Assembly: GCA_021737245.1 (NCBI GenBank)
Contig: JAIPEI010000040.1
Coordinates: 1 to 15,232, forward strand
Length of the DNA: 15,232 bases
Direction: 5' to 3'
From: Deltaproteobacteria bacterium
Lineage (GTDB): Bacteria > Desulfobacterota > DSM-4660 > Desulfatiglandales > HGW-15
Shown: positions 7,395-14,923 of the stretch, piece by piece
How the letters are laid out: the number at the start of each line of letters is the position of its first letter
Numbering within the stretch: position 1 is the stretch's first letter
Program-made: the position numbers and the translations under genes
Notes under the pieces: model-generated
What the model was told of the DNA's origin: nothing
Database searches by the model: none
The model's input: only the letters and a program-made list of their open reading frames with translations

Positions 7395-8420
7395 ATGGTC
7401 CCAGACATCACGGTCATCATTCCTGTGAGAAACGGATCACAGACCCTTTCTCTTTGTCTGGATTCTGTGTTTCGATCCGAAGGGATCCGTCGAGGGCCCG
7501 AGGTCATTGTTGTGGATGACGCTTCCGAAGATGACTCCGCCGAGGTTGCGGCACAATTCCCCGTTCAACTCATACGATTGAACCGTTCCCTGGGTGGAGG
7601 ACTTACGCGGAACCCGGGAGTGGAGCGCGCGCATGCCGGCATCCTCTTGTTCACGGATGCGGACGTGGAGCTCGAACCGCAGACCCTGCGGCTGGTGATG
7701 GAGAGCTTTCGCGCCCGCCCGGGTCTGCACGCGCTTTTCGGCGCATACAGCAAGGATTGTCCGAGGCCGGATTTCCTCAGCCAGTACAAGAACCTCCACC
7801 ATCACTTCATCCACTGGACCGCAGCCGGCCGCGCGACCACCTTCTGGACCGGATGCGGTGCGGTGCGTCGCGAGGTCTTTCTTCAGGTTGGAGGGTTTCG
7901 ATCCGTTCCCTACATCTACGATGTTGATCTCGGGTACAGGCTCAGCGCAGCAGGCTACAGGGTCGAGGTCCTCCCGCACATCCAGGTAAGGCACCACAAG
8001 CAGTACACGCCGTGGACCCTTTTGCGCTCGGAGGTCCTGGAGCGTGCGGTCCCCTGGACTGAGCTGCTTTGGGAGCACAGACGGCTGCTGGGAGGACTGA
8101 ACACACGGCCTTCCCATGTGTTCAGCGTGGCCGCAGTCTACCTCGGCCTGCTCTCGGCACTGCTCCCCTGGTCCGCGGGCGGAAAAGCGGTCGGCCCATT
8201 GATCGCCCTTCTCGGGGTATGCCTGCTCAACTGGAGATGGGCGGCTTTTTGTGTGGAGGAGCGTGGGGTGGGATTCGCCCTCCGCGCCTTGGTGATGGAG
8301 CTGTTTTACTTTTTTTACAGCGGCTTCGGCCTTGTGCTCGGAACCGTCCTGTGGGGCGCTCGGACCGCATTTGGACGCCTTTCCCGGGCGTTCGGCCCGG
8401 GCCTGAGGAATCGCCCGTGA
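7395..8420 (+). CDS. Family 2 glycosyltransferase with C-terminal membrane segments
   Basis: The 341-residue protein has a GT-A fold of family GT2, transferring sugar from a nucleotide or lipid-linked donor at the cytoplasmic face. It begins DITVIIPVRNGSQTL (4-18), with the nucleotide-binding DDASED (41-46) and the metal-binding DAD (88-90) in FTDADVELE. WTGCGAVRREVF and YDVDLGYRLSAAGYRV form the acceptor/catalytic region; the usual ED is VD here. Hydrophobic stretches from about 235 to 320 suggest two to three membrane helices, as in polyprenyl-linked glycosyltransferases. The ATG at 7395 is preferred over an in-frame ATG at 7359, because GAAGAGG precedes it (11-nt spacing) and homology begins at residue 4. 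Its stop overlaps the GTG start of the next gene (GTGA), suggesting translational coupling. Donor and acceptor are unknown. Confidence 0.88.
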   Translation: MVPDITVIIPVRNGSQTLSLCLDSVFRSEGIRRGPEVIVVDDASEDDSAEVAAQFPVQLIRLNRSLGGGLTRNPGVERAHAGILLFTDADVELEPQTLRLVMESFRARPGLHALFGAYSKDCPRPDFLSQYKNLHHHFIHWTAAGRATTFWTGCGAVRREVFLQVGGFRSVPYIYDVDLGYRLSAAGYRVEVLPHIQVRHHKQYTPWTLLRSEVLERAVPWTELLWEHRRLLGGLNTRPSHVFSVAAVYLGLLSALLPWSAGGKAVGPLIALLGVCLLNWRWAAFCVEERGVGFALRALVMELFYFFYSGFGLVLGTVLWGARTAFGRLSRAFGPGLRNRP

Positions 8421-10387
8421 GACAGCGGATCTCCCGCCTCCTGGCCCTGTCCCTCCTCGTGACGGCTGTGGCGGCCGTTTACGGGCAGGTGGCGGGATTT
8501 TCTTTCGTGAGCTTCGACGACGGCGTCTACATCACGAACAACCCGCACTTGCGGGGCGGGTTCACTGCGGAGGGGGTGGCGTGGGCATTCCGCGCCACGC
8601 GCTCGGGGCACTGGCATCCGCTGACCTGGCTGTCCCACATGCTCGACGTGGAGCTCTTCGGGTTGTGGGCCGGCGGGCATCATCTGATGAGCCTGCTGAT
8701 CCATCTGGCCAACACGCTGATCCTCGTCGGCCTGCTGGAGCGATTGACAGGCTCTTTTTGGAGATCCCTGACGGTCGCGGCCCTGTTTGCCTTCCATCCC
8801 CTCCATGCAGAGACCGTCGCCTGGGTGGCGGATCGTAAAGACCTCCTGAGCACGGGTCTGGCGCTTCTTTCCGTACGTGCGTATGTCGCTTACACGAGGG
8901 ACACCCGAGCCATCGCCTATCTCCTGTCCTTCTCCATGTTCGCCCTGGCCCTCATGGCCAAGTCCATGGTGGTCACGCTTCCCGTGCTTCTCCTTCTCCT
9001 GGACTACTGGCCCCTTCGTCGGACGCCCGGGATGGACAGGGCGCACGACGTGCCCGAGGCTCCGTCGGCCGCGAACCGGATTCGCCGCACCCAGGGATGG
9101 GGCCTCCTGATCATTGAAAAAGCACCCTTTCTCATGGCTTCCTTCACGGCGTCGCTGGTGGCGGTCCAGGCGATGGCGGGGGGAGGAGGGACCTCGTCTA
9201 CCCATCATCCGATTTCGATGCGCTTGGTGCACGCGCTCTCCGCCTACCTCCACCATTTCGTCAAGACCTTCGATCCCACGGGCCTGGCTGTTCATTATCC
9301 AGTGCGCGGGGGTATCCCGCTGTGGGAGTCCGCCGCGGCGGTCCTGTTGCTCGCCGGGGTTACAGTGATAGCGGTGTACAATCGGCACCGGGCGCCCTAT
9401 CTCTTGACCGGGTGGCTCTGGTTCGCGGCCGCGCTTCTGCCCGTATCCGGGCTTGTGGCCCTGGGTTCCACGCCGATGGCGGATCGCTACACCTATTTTC
9501 CCCACATCGGTCTCTTCATCGTTCTCACATGGGGTGCGGCGGACCTGGTGAATAAGCACGGCTCCGCTTCGTTGCGCACCCTTCTTCGAGTCGCGGGCGT
9601 GGGTCTCCTGGGGATTCTTTGCCTGCTTTGCCGGCAGCAGGTTCACCTCTGGCAGGACAGCAGGACCCTGTTCAGCCATGCCGTTCGAATCAGCCCGCAG
9701 AGCGCCCTGGCACGGAACAACCTGGGGCTCGCACTGGCCTCGCAGGGAGAGGACGAGGAAGCGCTGACACATTTCCTGGCGGCCATGCGGGTTGACCCCG
9801 AGTCAATGGAAGCGCAAATGAATCTCGGGATCGCGCTCGCCCGAAAGGGGCGGATCCCGGAAGCCGCCGGACATTTGGAAGCGGCGGGCCGCCTCCAGCC
9901 GGAAGAGGCGGAGATCCGGAGCTACCTGGCGCGGTGTCACCTGGCCCTGGGCCGGGTGGAAGCGGCGGAGGCCGCGTGCAGGAAGGCGCTGGCCCTGGAG
10001 GCCGGGCATCCCAGGGCCCTGATCAATCTGGGGGAGGTCCTTATGCGCCAGGGGCGGGTCCATGAGGCGGAGACGGCATACAGGCGGGGTCTGCGAAGAT
10101 TCAGGGGATCCGTAGCCCGTCCCATGAGCGGCCTGGCCTCCGCGCTGGCGGCCCAGGGACGGCTGAGCGAGGCTGTGGTTATTCGCAGGCAGCTGCTGAG
10201 CATCAGCCCGGGGTACGGTGAGAACTGGTATCGGTTGGCCGTGGAGTCCTACCTCATGGGGGATCGGGCCTCCGCGGTCAGATACTGCCGCCGGGCCCGT
10301 GCGCTCGGGTTCGAGGGCCTGGAAGCGGCGTTTCTGGAGCGATTGGAGCGGTTCGGCCGCGGAGCCGGGTCTTGGGAGATGAATTGA
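8417..10387 (+). CDS. TMTC-like GT-C membrane protein with C-terminal TPR repeats
   Basis: The 656-residue protein joins a multi-spanning N-terminal part (about 1-420) to tetratricopeptide repeats (about 425-640). The N-terminal part resembles the TMTC/DUF1736 GT-C family, whose eukaryotic members transfer mannose from dolichyl phosphate to protein. It carries FVSFDDGVYITNN with the paired Asp at 34-35, GHWHPLTWLSHMLD, LFAFHPLHAETVAWVADRKD, LMAKSMVVTLP and LLDYWPLRR. The TPR part has clear 34-residue units (NNLGLALASQGEDEEALTHF, NLGIALARKGRIPEAAGHL, NLGEVLMRQGRVHEAETAY). The start is the GTG at 8417, overlapping the glycosyltransferase stop and preceded by GAGG (8-nt spacing). A longer frame upstream only shadows the glycosyltransferase. 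The pair may make a lipid-linked sugar and transfer it to exported protein; the bacterial substrate is not known. Transcription ends at the hairpin 10406-10449. Confidence 0.85.
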   Translation: MRQRISRLLALSLLVTAVAAVYGQVAGFSFVSFDDGVYITNNPHLRGGFTAEGVAWAFRATRSGHWHPLTWLSHMLDVELFGLWAGGHHLMSLLIHLANTLILVGLLERLTGSFWRSLTVAALFAFHPLHAETVAWVADRKDLLSTGLALLSVRAYVAYTRDTRAIAYLLSFSMFALALMAKSMVVTLPVLLLLLDYWPLRRTPGMDRAHDVPEAPSAANRIRRTQGWGLLIIEKAPFLMASFTASLVAVQAMAGGGGTSSTHHPISMRLVHALSAYLHHFVKTFDPTGLAVHYPVRGGIPLWESAAAVLLLAGVTVIAVYNRHRAPYLLTGWLWFAAALLPVSGLVALGSTPMADRYTYFPHIGLFIVLTWGAADLVNKHGSASLRTLLRVAGVGLLGILCLLCRQQVHLWQDSRTLFSHAVRISPQSALARNNLGLALASQGEDEEALTHFLAAMRVDPESMEAQMNLGIALARKGRIPEAAGHLEAAGRLQPEEAEIRSYLARCHLALGRVEAAEAACRKALALEAGHPRALINLGEVLMRQGRVHEAETAYRRGLRRFRGSVARPMSGLASALAAQGRLSEAVVIRRQLLSISPGYGENWYRLAVESYLMGDRASAVRYCRRARALGFEGLEAAFLERLERFGRGAGSWEMN

Positions 10388-10405
10388 GCCCGTCCCCACC
10401 TCTGG

Positions 10406-10449
10406 AAACGAAGCAGGCCCCACACGGTATGGTGGGGCCTGCTTCGTTT
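10406..10449 (+). terminator. Intrinsic terminator with 18-bp perfect stem
   Basis: AAACGAAGCAGGCCCCAC (10406-10423) is exactly complementary to 10432-10449 with an 8-nt loop, and the stem ends in TTTT. It lies 19 nt after the TMTC-like gene stop. It could also act on the minus strand, where the second FecR gene ends 45 nt away, but its T-tract is shorter there. Confidence 0.9.
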
Positions 10450-10494
10450 TATCTCCTGCGTATCAGGCGGATCGGGCGGCCGGGGTCGATTTTC

Positions 10495-12279
10495 TTACGG
10501 CTGCTTCTGGCCGGCGAACACGCCCCAGGCGCCGATGTTTGAGCTGGGGCAGTGGGCGGCATAGGATCCGGCCTGCTCTTCGGCGCCGGGGCCGAAGTGG
10601 GCGCCGCTCACGTTCCAGTAGTCCACCGCGCTTCCGTCGATCTTGAAGGTGCCGTCGGGGTTGTCGATCTGGAACACACCAGCTGAGTTGATGCTGCCCG
10701 TGCCCGACTGGGTGAAGTCGATGGTGTGGCCGCCGCCCGAGGCCATGAGGTGGAAATCCTTGATGTGCGAGGCGCCGAAGTCCACCTGGGTGCTGTACGA
10801 TCCCATAAGGTCCGCCTGGTCGGTCTTGCTGTAGTAGGTCCCGTGCACCACGCCGGAGTAAGTGTACGCCCCGCTCATGGCTGCGATGTCCGTGCTGTCC
10901 GAGGGGAAGCCCTCCACGAACCAGAGCTTGTTGATGAGCTCGTACTCGGTTCCGTCGATCACCGGGAAGGGGGGTGTGTCGGCCATGTGGTACCCCCACT
11001 GGACATAGCTGTACTGGCCGAGAAGATTGTGGTTGCCATCCAGGCTGAATGTGTTGGAGGTGAGGCCGGCGAGGGTTACCTCAAATCGGTCAACCCCGTC
11101 TACGCTGTAATTCCAGATGAAGTCGGCACTGTTCTGCACACCGTAGGCATAAGCGGAGTCCATGGGATCCACCGTAAAGGCCTCGGCCACGTTGCCCGTG
11201 GCCCGGTAGAGCAGGAAGGCGGAGAAGTAGCCGTCCAGAGGCTTGTCTTCCGTGCCGACGAACGGCGTGAAGGTGCTTGTCTCCCCCCGGCTCTCTGTCT
11301 GGTCCCCGGTCTGGATGCTGGTCACATCCGTGACGTTCGCACTGATCTCGCTGGTGTCCTGGGGGGCGGTCTCTTCACCGGTTACCTGATCTCCTTCCTG
11401 GACGGTGGGTTGGGCCGGCGCCGCGGGCTCGCCCTCTTCCTCGCCTTCCTCCCGGACCTGGGTGTCCTGCTGGATCCGGTTCAGGGTCCGGTTGGTGGGG
11501 TCGTACGTCTTCCGGCCGGTGGCGGAGTTGTAAGTCTCGTTGGCGTTGACAAGGGCCAGCTGGTTCCCGGTGTTCCGATCGCTGACGCCCAGGGTGCCGT
11601 CGCCGCAGGCCACTTCGGTTCCGCTTCCCTGGCCGTCCCCGGTCGCCTGGGCCAGAAGAGCGCCGAAACCGCGCCCGCTGTCCGCGACACGAACGCCGGC
11701 GCTGCCCGCGGTCTTTTCGTCCAGAGGGAAGACGCGGATCCCGAACTTGGTCCCTCGAACCCCGACGACGGCCGTGGGGGTCTGGACCTTGAAACGGGTC
11801 TCCTTGTACCGGAAGAGCCGCAGGGCGTAGAACATGGCCTTGCCCTTGAGCATGCTGAAGACGGAGCGCTTCTCTCCCTGACCGCGCCGGTCCTCGAAGG
11901 CCTCAACGGCAAACCGGGTATCCGGCGCCATGTTCACCACGTCGTCGGTGTAGAACCGGATGCGGCACCGGGAGTCGGCAAGAGTGTTCAGCTCGTCGTT
12001 TTCGTGGATTCTGTCCCCGGGCTTTCCAAAGTAGGCCTGCCCTTCCTCCCGGTGCACCACCACGACCCGGCCGTTCAGGGCGTGCAGCACGCCCACCTCC
12101 CGGAGGTTGGAGGGAATGTAGTGGTCCTGCACGTCGAGATCCGACAGGTCCGCGGGCAGGGCCTCTGCGGGGACCCCCATCCCCCGGTCCTGCTGGGCCG
12201 GAACCGGCAAGCTCCATGCGAGAAACAGGCACAGCAAGAGGCTCCCGAGGGTGATCTTGCACGGTTTTACTCCAATCAT
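10495..12279 (-). CDS. Exported FecR-domain protein with C-terminal TbpB-like beta-barrel (putative type XI cargo 2)
   Basis: The protein has 594 residues. The Sec leader (1-29, LPVPAQ|QDRG) has no good lipobox, so a soluble exported form is likely. The FecR domain spans about 62-180: GVLHALNGRVVVVH (63-76), YTDDVVNMAPDTRFAV, and QTPTAVVGVRGTKF (166-179). An acidic, Pro/Gln-rich linker (about 275-335) leads to a C-terminal barrel (about 345-594) with TYSGVVHGTYY, GAHFGPGAEEQAGSY (559-573) and GVFAGQKQP (586-594), the TbpB-type ending in slightly eroded form. C105 and C225 match C100 and C219 of the paralogue; C577 is extra. The ATG at 12279 overlaps the ompA stop as ATGA and follows a GGAGGAGGAAGG tract. 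An in-frame extension to 12864 is ruled out because it would lie across ompA. As third gene of the slam operon, it is the best candidate for the exported substrate. Confidence 0.87.
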   Translation of the reverse strand: MIGVKPCKITLGSLLLCLFLAWSLPVPAQQDRGMGVPAEALPADLSDLDVQDHYIPSNLREVGVLHALNGRVVVVHREEGQAYFGKPGDRIHENDELNTLADSRCRIRFYTDDVVNMAPDTRFAVEAFEDRRGQGEKRSVFSMLKGKAMFYALRLFRYKETRFKVQTPTAVVGVRGTKFGIRVFPLDEKTAGSAGVRVADSGRGFGALLAQATGDGQGSGTEVACGDGTLGVSDRNTGNQLALVNANETYNSATGRKTYDPTNRTLNRIQQDTQVREEGEEEGEPAAPAQPTVQEGDQVTGEETAPQDTSEISANVTDVTSIQTGDQTESRGETSTFTPFVGTEDKPLDGYFSAFLLYRATGNVAEAFTVDPMDSAYAYGVQNSADFIWNYSVDGVDRFEVTLAGLTSNTFSLDGNHNLLGQYSYVQWGYHMADTPPFPVIDGTEYELINKLWFVEGFPSDSTDIAAMSGAYTYSGVVHGTYYSKTDQADLMGSYSTQVDFGASHIKDFHLMASGGGHTIDFTQSGTGSINSAGVFQIDNPDGTFKIDGSAVDYWNVSGAHFGPGAEEQAGSYAAHCPSSNIGAWGVFAGQKQP

Positions 12280-12824
12280 TGCCTTCCTTCCTCCTCCCCC
12301 GGTTTCACGAACCGGACGGCCTGGGTCACGTCGCCGTAAACGTGGATCTCCACCCGGCGGTTCAACTTCCTTCCTTCGGCCGTGTCGTTCGTTGCCACCG
12401 GATCGGCCGGCCCGTAGCCCTCGGCCGTAATGCGTTCTCCATCCATGTAATACCGATCCATGAGAATCTGCTTCAGGGTCTCCACCCGCTTGCGGCTGAT
12501 GCGCAGGTTCGCCTCCCGATCCCCGCTGGTGTCCGTGTACCCCTTGAGCACCAGCCTGTAGCTGGAGCGCAGGGGCGTCTTGATCACGTCCGTGAGCTCC
12601 AGGAGATAGGGATGAAAGGCCTCGGGCGGTTCGACGGCGTACGGCTCGTAACGGACCGTGATTACCTTCCCCAGATAGACCTCTTCCCCGGCGTCGCGAT
12701 GGGCCCACTCCCACACCTTGAGGAACTCCAGTGGAGAAGGTTCGTTCCGGGCGAACCCTGACCCGGCGAGGACCAGGACAAGGCCCGCCATCGCAACGAG
12801 GCTTGCTGCGGATCTGTGTTTCAT
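12276..12824 (-). CDS. OmpA-C domain periplasmic peptidoglycan-binding protein
   Basis: The 182-residue protein has a Sec leader (1-25, LAGSGFA|RNEP) without a lipobox Cys, a short spacer, and an OmpA-C domain over about 52-164. The signature KGYTDTSGDREANLRISRKR (94-113) places D98 and R113 exactly 15 residues apart, as in the diaminopimelate-binding Asp/Arg pair of OmpA-type domains. AEGYGPADPVATN and GRKLNRRVEI complete the fold. There is no barrel of its own, so it is a soluble periplasmic or peripherally attached protein that can hold peptidoglycan. It starts 46 nt after slam with AAGGCGG about 9 nt upstream, and its stop overlaps the next start (ATGA). This layout suggests it works with the translocon or cargo, perhaps as an anchor; that role is inference. 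Confidence 0.9.
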   Translation of the reverse strand: MKHRSAASLVAMAGLVLVLAGSGFARNEPSPLEFLKVWEWAHRDAGEEVYLGKVITVRYEPYAVEPPEAFHPYLLELTDVIKTPLRSSYRLVLKGYTDTSGDREANLRISRKRVETLKQILMDRYYMDGERITAEGYGPADPVATNDTAEGRKLNRRVEIHVYGDVTQAVRFVKPGEEEGRQ

Positions 12825-12870
12825 GATGGTGTACCGCCTTTCGGGGGGCGGCGGCTGATCTCACGGCTTT

Positions 12871-14331
12871 CTAGAACTTGAATCCCACGCTGAGATTGTA
12901 GATGAGCTTGTCGAAATCGTAGAGATCCACGGTGGAATCGTTGTCGATGTAGTTGAAGGAGACGGAGGTAAAGTAGTGCCTCCCGAAGTTCCGGCTCACG
13001 ACCGTGTAGAAGTTGTGCCTCCTGTCCTTCCGGTGCTCACCCACCGGCCAGAGCAGCGCAGCCGCCGTGTAGTGCTTGAGGGTGTACTTGTACCGGGCGT
13101 AAAACTCCATGTCCCAGTTGAACATGCTGAAGCGCTTGAAATAGGACGCAGCCCAGTGGACCGCGTCGTATCCGAAACGGGGATCCTTGGCGTTGCTGTC
13201 CTCGTCCGCCACGCTGAAGGAGAGGATGTCCCTGCGCCGGTTCAGGTAGAGGTTCGTGGCGATCTCCATCAGCCTCTTGAGGTTGTCCTGCCCGGTCTTG
13301 TCATTGGGCGGGTCGTTCGGCTCGTAGGTGTCCCTGGCGTAGCTGAAGGTGCCTTTCAGGCTGAGCTTGGGCGTGATGAAGTACTCGTAGCTCGGAGAGA
13401 TGTCCCACGTGTCGAACAGGTGATCGTGCTCATAGGTGTTCTGGGCGTATCCGAAGGGAAGCTTGATCACGCTTTTCCGGCTCACCCACCACGGTCCGGT
13501 GGTCACGCGCCAGTGGAGGAAATCGAACTCGATGTACTCGAAGTTGTGCGTGTTGTAGAGGGTGCCGGTGGTGTTCCACATCAGGCCCCGGCGGTCGCCC
13601 ATGTCATAGAGCACGTTTCCGGACATGTTCAGGACGCCGACCTTGTCCTGGGCCGCCCGCTGCGTCACGCCGAGGGGGCCTATGACGCCGCCGCCGGGGA
13701 CATTGACGAAGGTGACGTCCGGACTGGAGCTCACATTGCTGTCCTTCTGGATGCCGAGAGAAAGACGGAAGTTGGGGTAGACCTTTCGGGTCTTGGCGTC
13801 GATGGAGGCCAGGAGCTTCTCGATGTTCCTGCGCACCGGTTCCGGCGGGTCGGCCTCGAGCACCGTGTTCAGCTCACGGCGCGCGTCGGCGTGGCGGCCC
13901 TGGCTGAAGTAGATCGTGGCGAGCTCCAGCCTGACGCGGTGCAGGTTGGGATCCACCCGGAGCATCTCCTGAAACTTGCGTATGGCCAGCTCCGCCTCCC
14001 CGGCCTTGGCTGCACAGGACCCGAGCCAGAAGGCCACGTCCATGGTCTCCACGGTGTCGGCGATGTCCTTGAAAATGGGCAGGGCGCGGGCGTACTCCCG
14101 GTCGTAGAAAAGGGTGAGCGCCTCGGCAAGCTTGCGGTCCAGCTCATCCACCTCTTCGGGGCTCATGGTCTGAAGCTTCTGGAGGGCTTTCCTGTCGAAC
14201 TCCTCAGATGCGGCGGTTTTCGTGATTCCTTCCGCCGGTTCGGTTTGAGCGGCGGCGGGTGTGGCGGCGAGCAGAAGGGCTGCGAGGGGAATCAGAAGAA
14301 CGGCCAGTCGGACCACGCTTTTCGGGTTCAT
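12871..14331 (-). CDS. Slam/DUF560-type outer-membrane translocon (TPR plus beta-barrel), putative type XI secretion
   Basis: The 486-residue protein has the architecture and length of surface lipoprotein assembly modulators: Sec leader (1-29, TPAAAQ|TEPA), periplasmic TPR helices (about 60-180, with FWLGSCAAKAGEAELAIRKF and ATIYFSQGRHADARREL), then a beta-barrel (about 188-486). The barrel opens PNFRLSLGIQKDSNVSSSPD, close to the family's NFRLSxGxxxDSNV entry strand, and ends in Phe (SVGFKF), the outer-membrane assembly signal. Slam proteins move TbpB-barrel cargo across the outer membrane, and the last gene of this operon encodes such a barrel. The ATG at 14331 has GGAGG with 6-nt spacing; a promoter with a perfect TTGACA lies upstream. 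A different TPR-barrel porin is possible; the neighbouring cargo favours Slam. No TonB-dependent receptor, the common Slam neighbour, is in view. Confidence 0.78.
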   Translation of the reverse strand: MNPKSVVRLAVLLIPLAALLLAATPAAAQTEPAEGITKTAASEEFDRKALQKLQTMSPEEVDELDRKLAEALTLFYDREYARALPIFKDIADTVETMDVAFWLGSCAAKAGEAELAIRKFQEMLRVDPNLHRVRLELATIYFSQGRHADARRELNTVLEADPPEPVRRNIEKLLASIDAKTRKVYPNFRLSLGIQKDSNVSSSPDVTFVNVPGGGVIGPLGVTQRAAQDKVGVLNMSGNVLYDMGDRRGLMWNTTGTLYNTHNFEYIEFDFLHWRVTTGPWWVSRKSVIKLPFGYAQNTYEHDHLFDTWDISPSYEYFITPKLSLKGTFSYARDTYEPNDPPNDKTGQDNLKRLMEIATNLYLNRRRDILSFSVADEDSNAKDPRFGYDAVHWAASYFKRFSMFNWDMEFYARYKYTLKHYTAAALLWPVGEHRKDRRHNFYTVVSRNFGRHYFTSVSFNYIDNDSTVDLYDFDKLIYNLSVGFKF

Positions 14332-14446
14332 GATGCCTCCACATCAGGTTCATCCGGGGTTTGCTCGGCAGGGGGGCCGGCTGCAAAGACCGCCTTGGGC
14401 TGTGCTTCGGGCGGCCTTTTACAAGACCTTAGAAATTCTGCGGAAA

Positions 14447-14473
14447 GTTATGATAAGCCGGTCATGTTGTCAA
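14447..14473 (-). promoter_or_regulatory. Predicted promoter of the slam-ompA-fecR operon
   Basis: The minus strand has a perfect TTGACA (14473-14468). The best -10 candidates are CATAAC (14452-14447, spacer 15) or TAACTT (14450-14445, spacer 17); both are weak, so either the -10 is activator-dependent or the assignment is partly wrong. It starts two bases past the T-run of the preceding terminator. Confidence 0.4.
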
Positions 14474-14474
14474 G

Positions 14475-14496
14475 AAAAAAAGCCCCCGGACAAGGC
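14475..14496 (-). terminator. Weak intrinsic terminator after the membrane-protein pair
   Basis: On the minus strand GCCTTGTCCGGGGGC can form a 5-bp stem (including two G-T pairs) and is followed directly by seven T residues (14481-14475). It lies 44 nt past the stop at 14540 and would insulate the slam promoter from upstream transcription. The stem is short. Confidence 0.4.
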
Positions 14497-14539
14497 GTGC
14501 TGCTTCTTTCTGTGGCATCAGAGGGCTCGAAAACGGCTC

Positions 14540-14920
14540 TCACTCCCTTCCCGTTCCATATCTTTGTCCCAGCCGCCGTGCAAGTCCCAGCAATCGGGAC
14601 CGCTCCAGGATCAAGGTGGCGACGAGGATCAGAAACTGGACACCGCAGATCAGGGACTCCAGGAGCAGGATCCCGCGGGAGCTGCGGGCGAAGACCAGCA
14701 AGGGCGTGAGGAGCGCGGTGGCCGCCAGGAAGACGTACCTCCACCGGATGGGCGGGGCCCCCTGACCGGCGCGGAGCACGTCCGCGATGCGAAGGAAGGC
14801 GAACACCAGCAGGAGGTCCGCCCCGCTCCACACGAGACCCTGCACCTTGGTGGAGACCAGGTAGGCGTCCGGTGTGAAGTGCGCGGCGATCCAGAGAAAG
14901 GCGTTATCCAGGACGTCCAT
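14540..14920 (-). CDS. Small integral membrane protein, function unknown
   Basis: I do not recognise this 126-residue protein. Three strongly hydrophobic segments are visible at about 27-50 (GLVWSGADLLLVFAFLRIA), 59-78 (YVFLAATALLTPLLVFA) and 83-106 (LESLICGVQFLILVATLIL), followed by an Arg-rich cytoplasmic-type tail. A GGGAGGA site lies 7 nt before the ATG at 14920. The gene begins 3 nt after the stop of the preceding small membrane gene, so the two are certainly one operon and may form a complex. A possible terminator follows at 14475-14496. No catalytic motif is visible. Confidence 0.75.
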   Translation of the reverse strand: MDVLDNAFLWIAAHFTPDAYLVSTKVQGLVWSGADLLLVFAFLRIADVLRAGQGAPPIRWRYVFLAATALLTPLLVFARSSRGILLLESLICGVQFLILVATLILERSRLLGLARRLGQRYGTGRE

Positions 14921-14923
14921 GTG

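Noticed and set aside
8069..8416. N-terminal extension of the TMTC-like gene.
   Set aside because: It overlaps the glycosyltransferase in another frame and shows no homology. The GTG at 8417 has a good ribosome site and an overlapping-stop arrangement.
10726..12339. Long plus-strand frame (537 codons) and similar ones at 6128-7294 and 12976-14709.
   Set aside because: These are antisense mirrors of the FecR, FecR and slam genes, produced by high GC at third positions. They have no ribosome sites or recognisable domains.
12280..12864. N-terminal extension of the second FecR-barrel gene to 12864.
   Set aside because: It would run through ompA in another frame. The ATG at 12279 has a strong ribosome site and starts a clean signal peptide.
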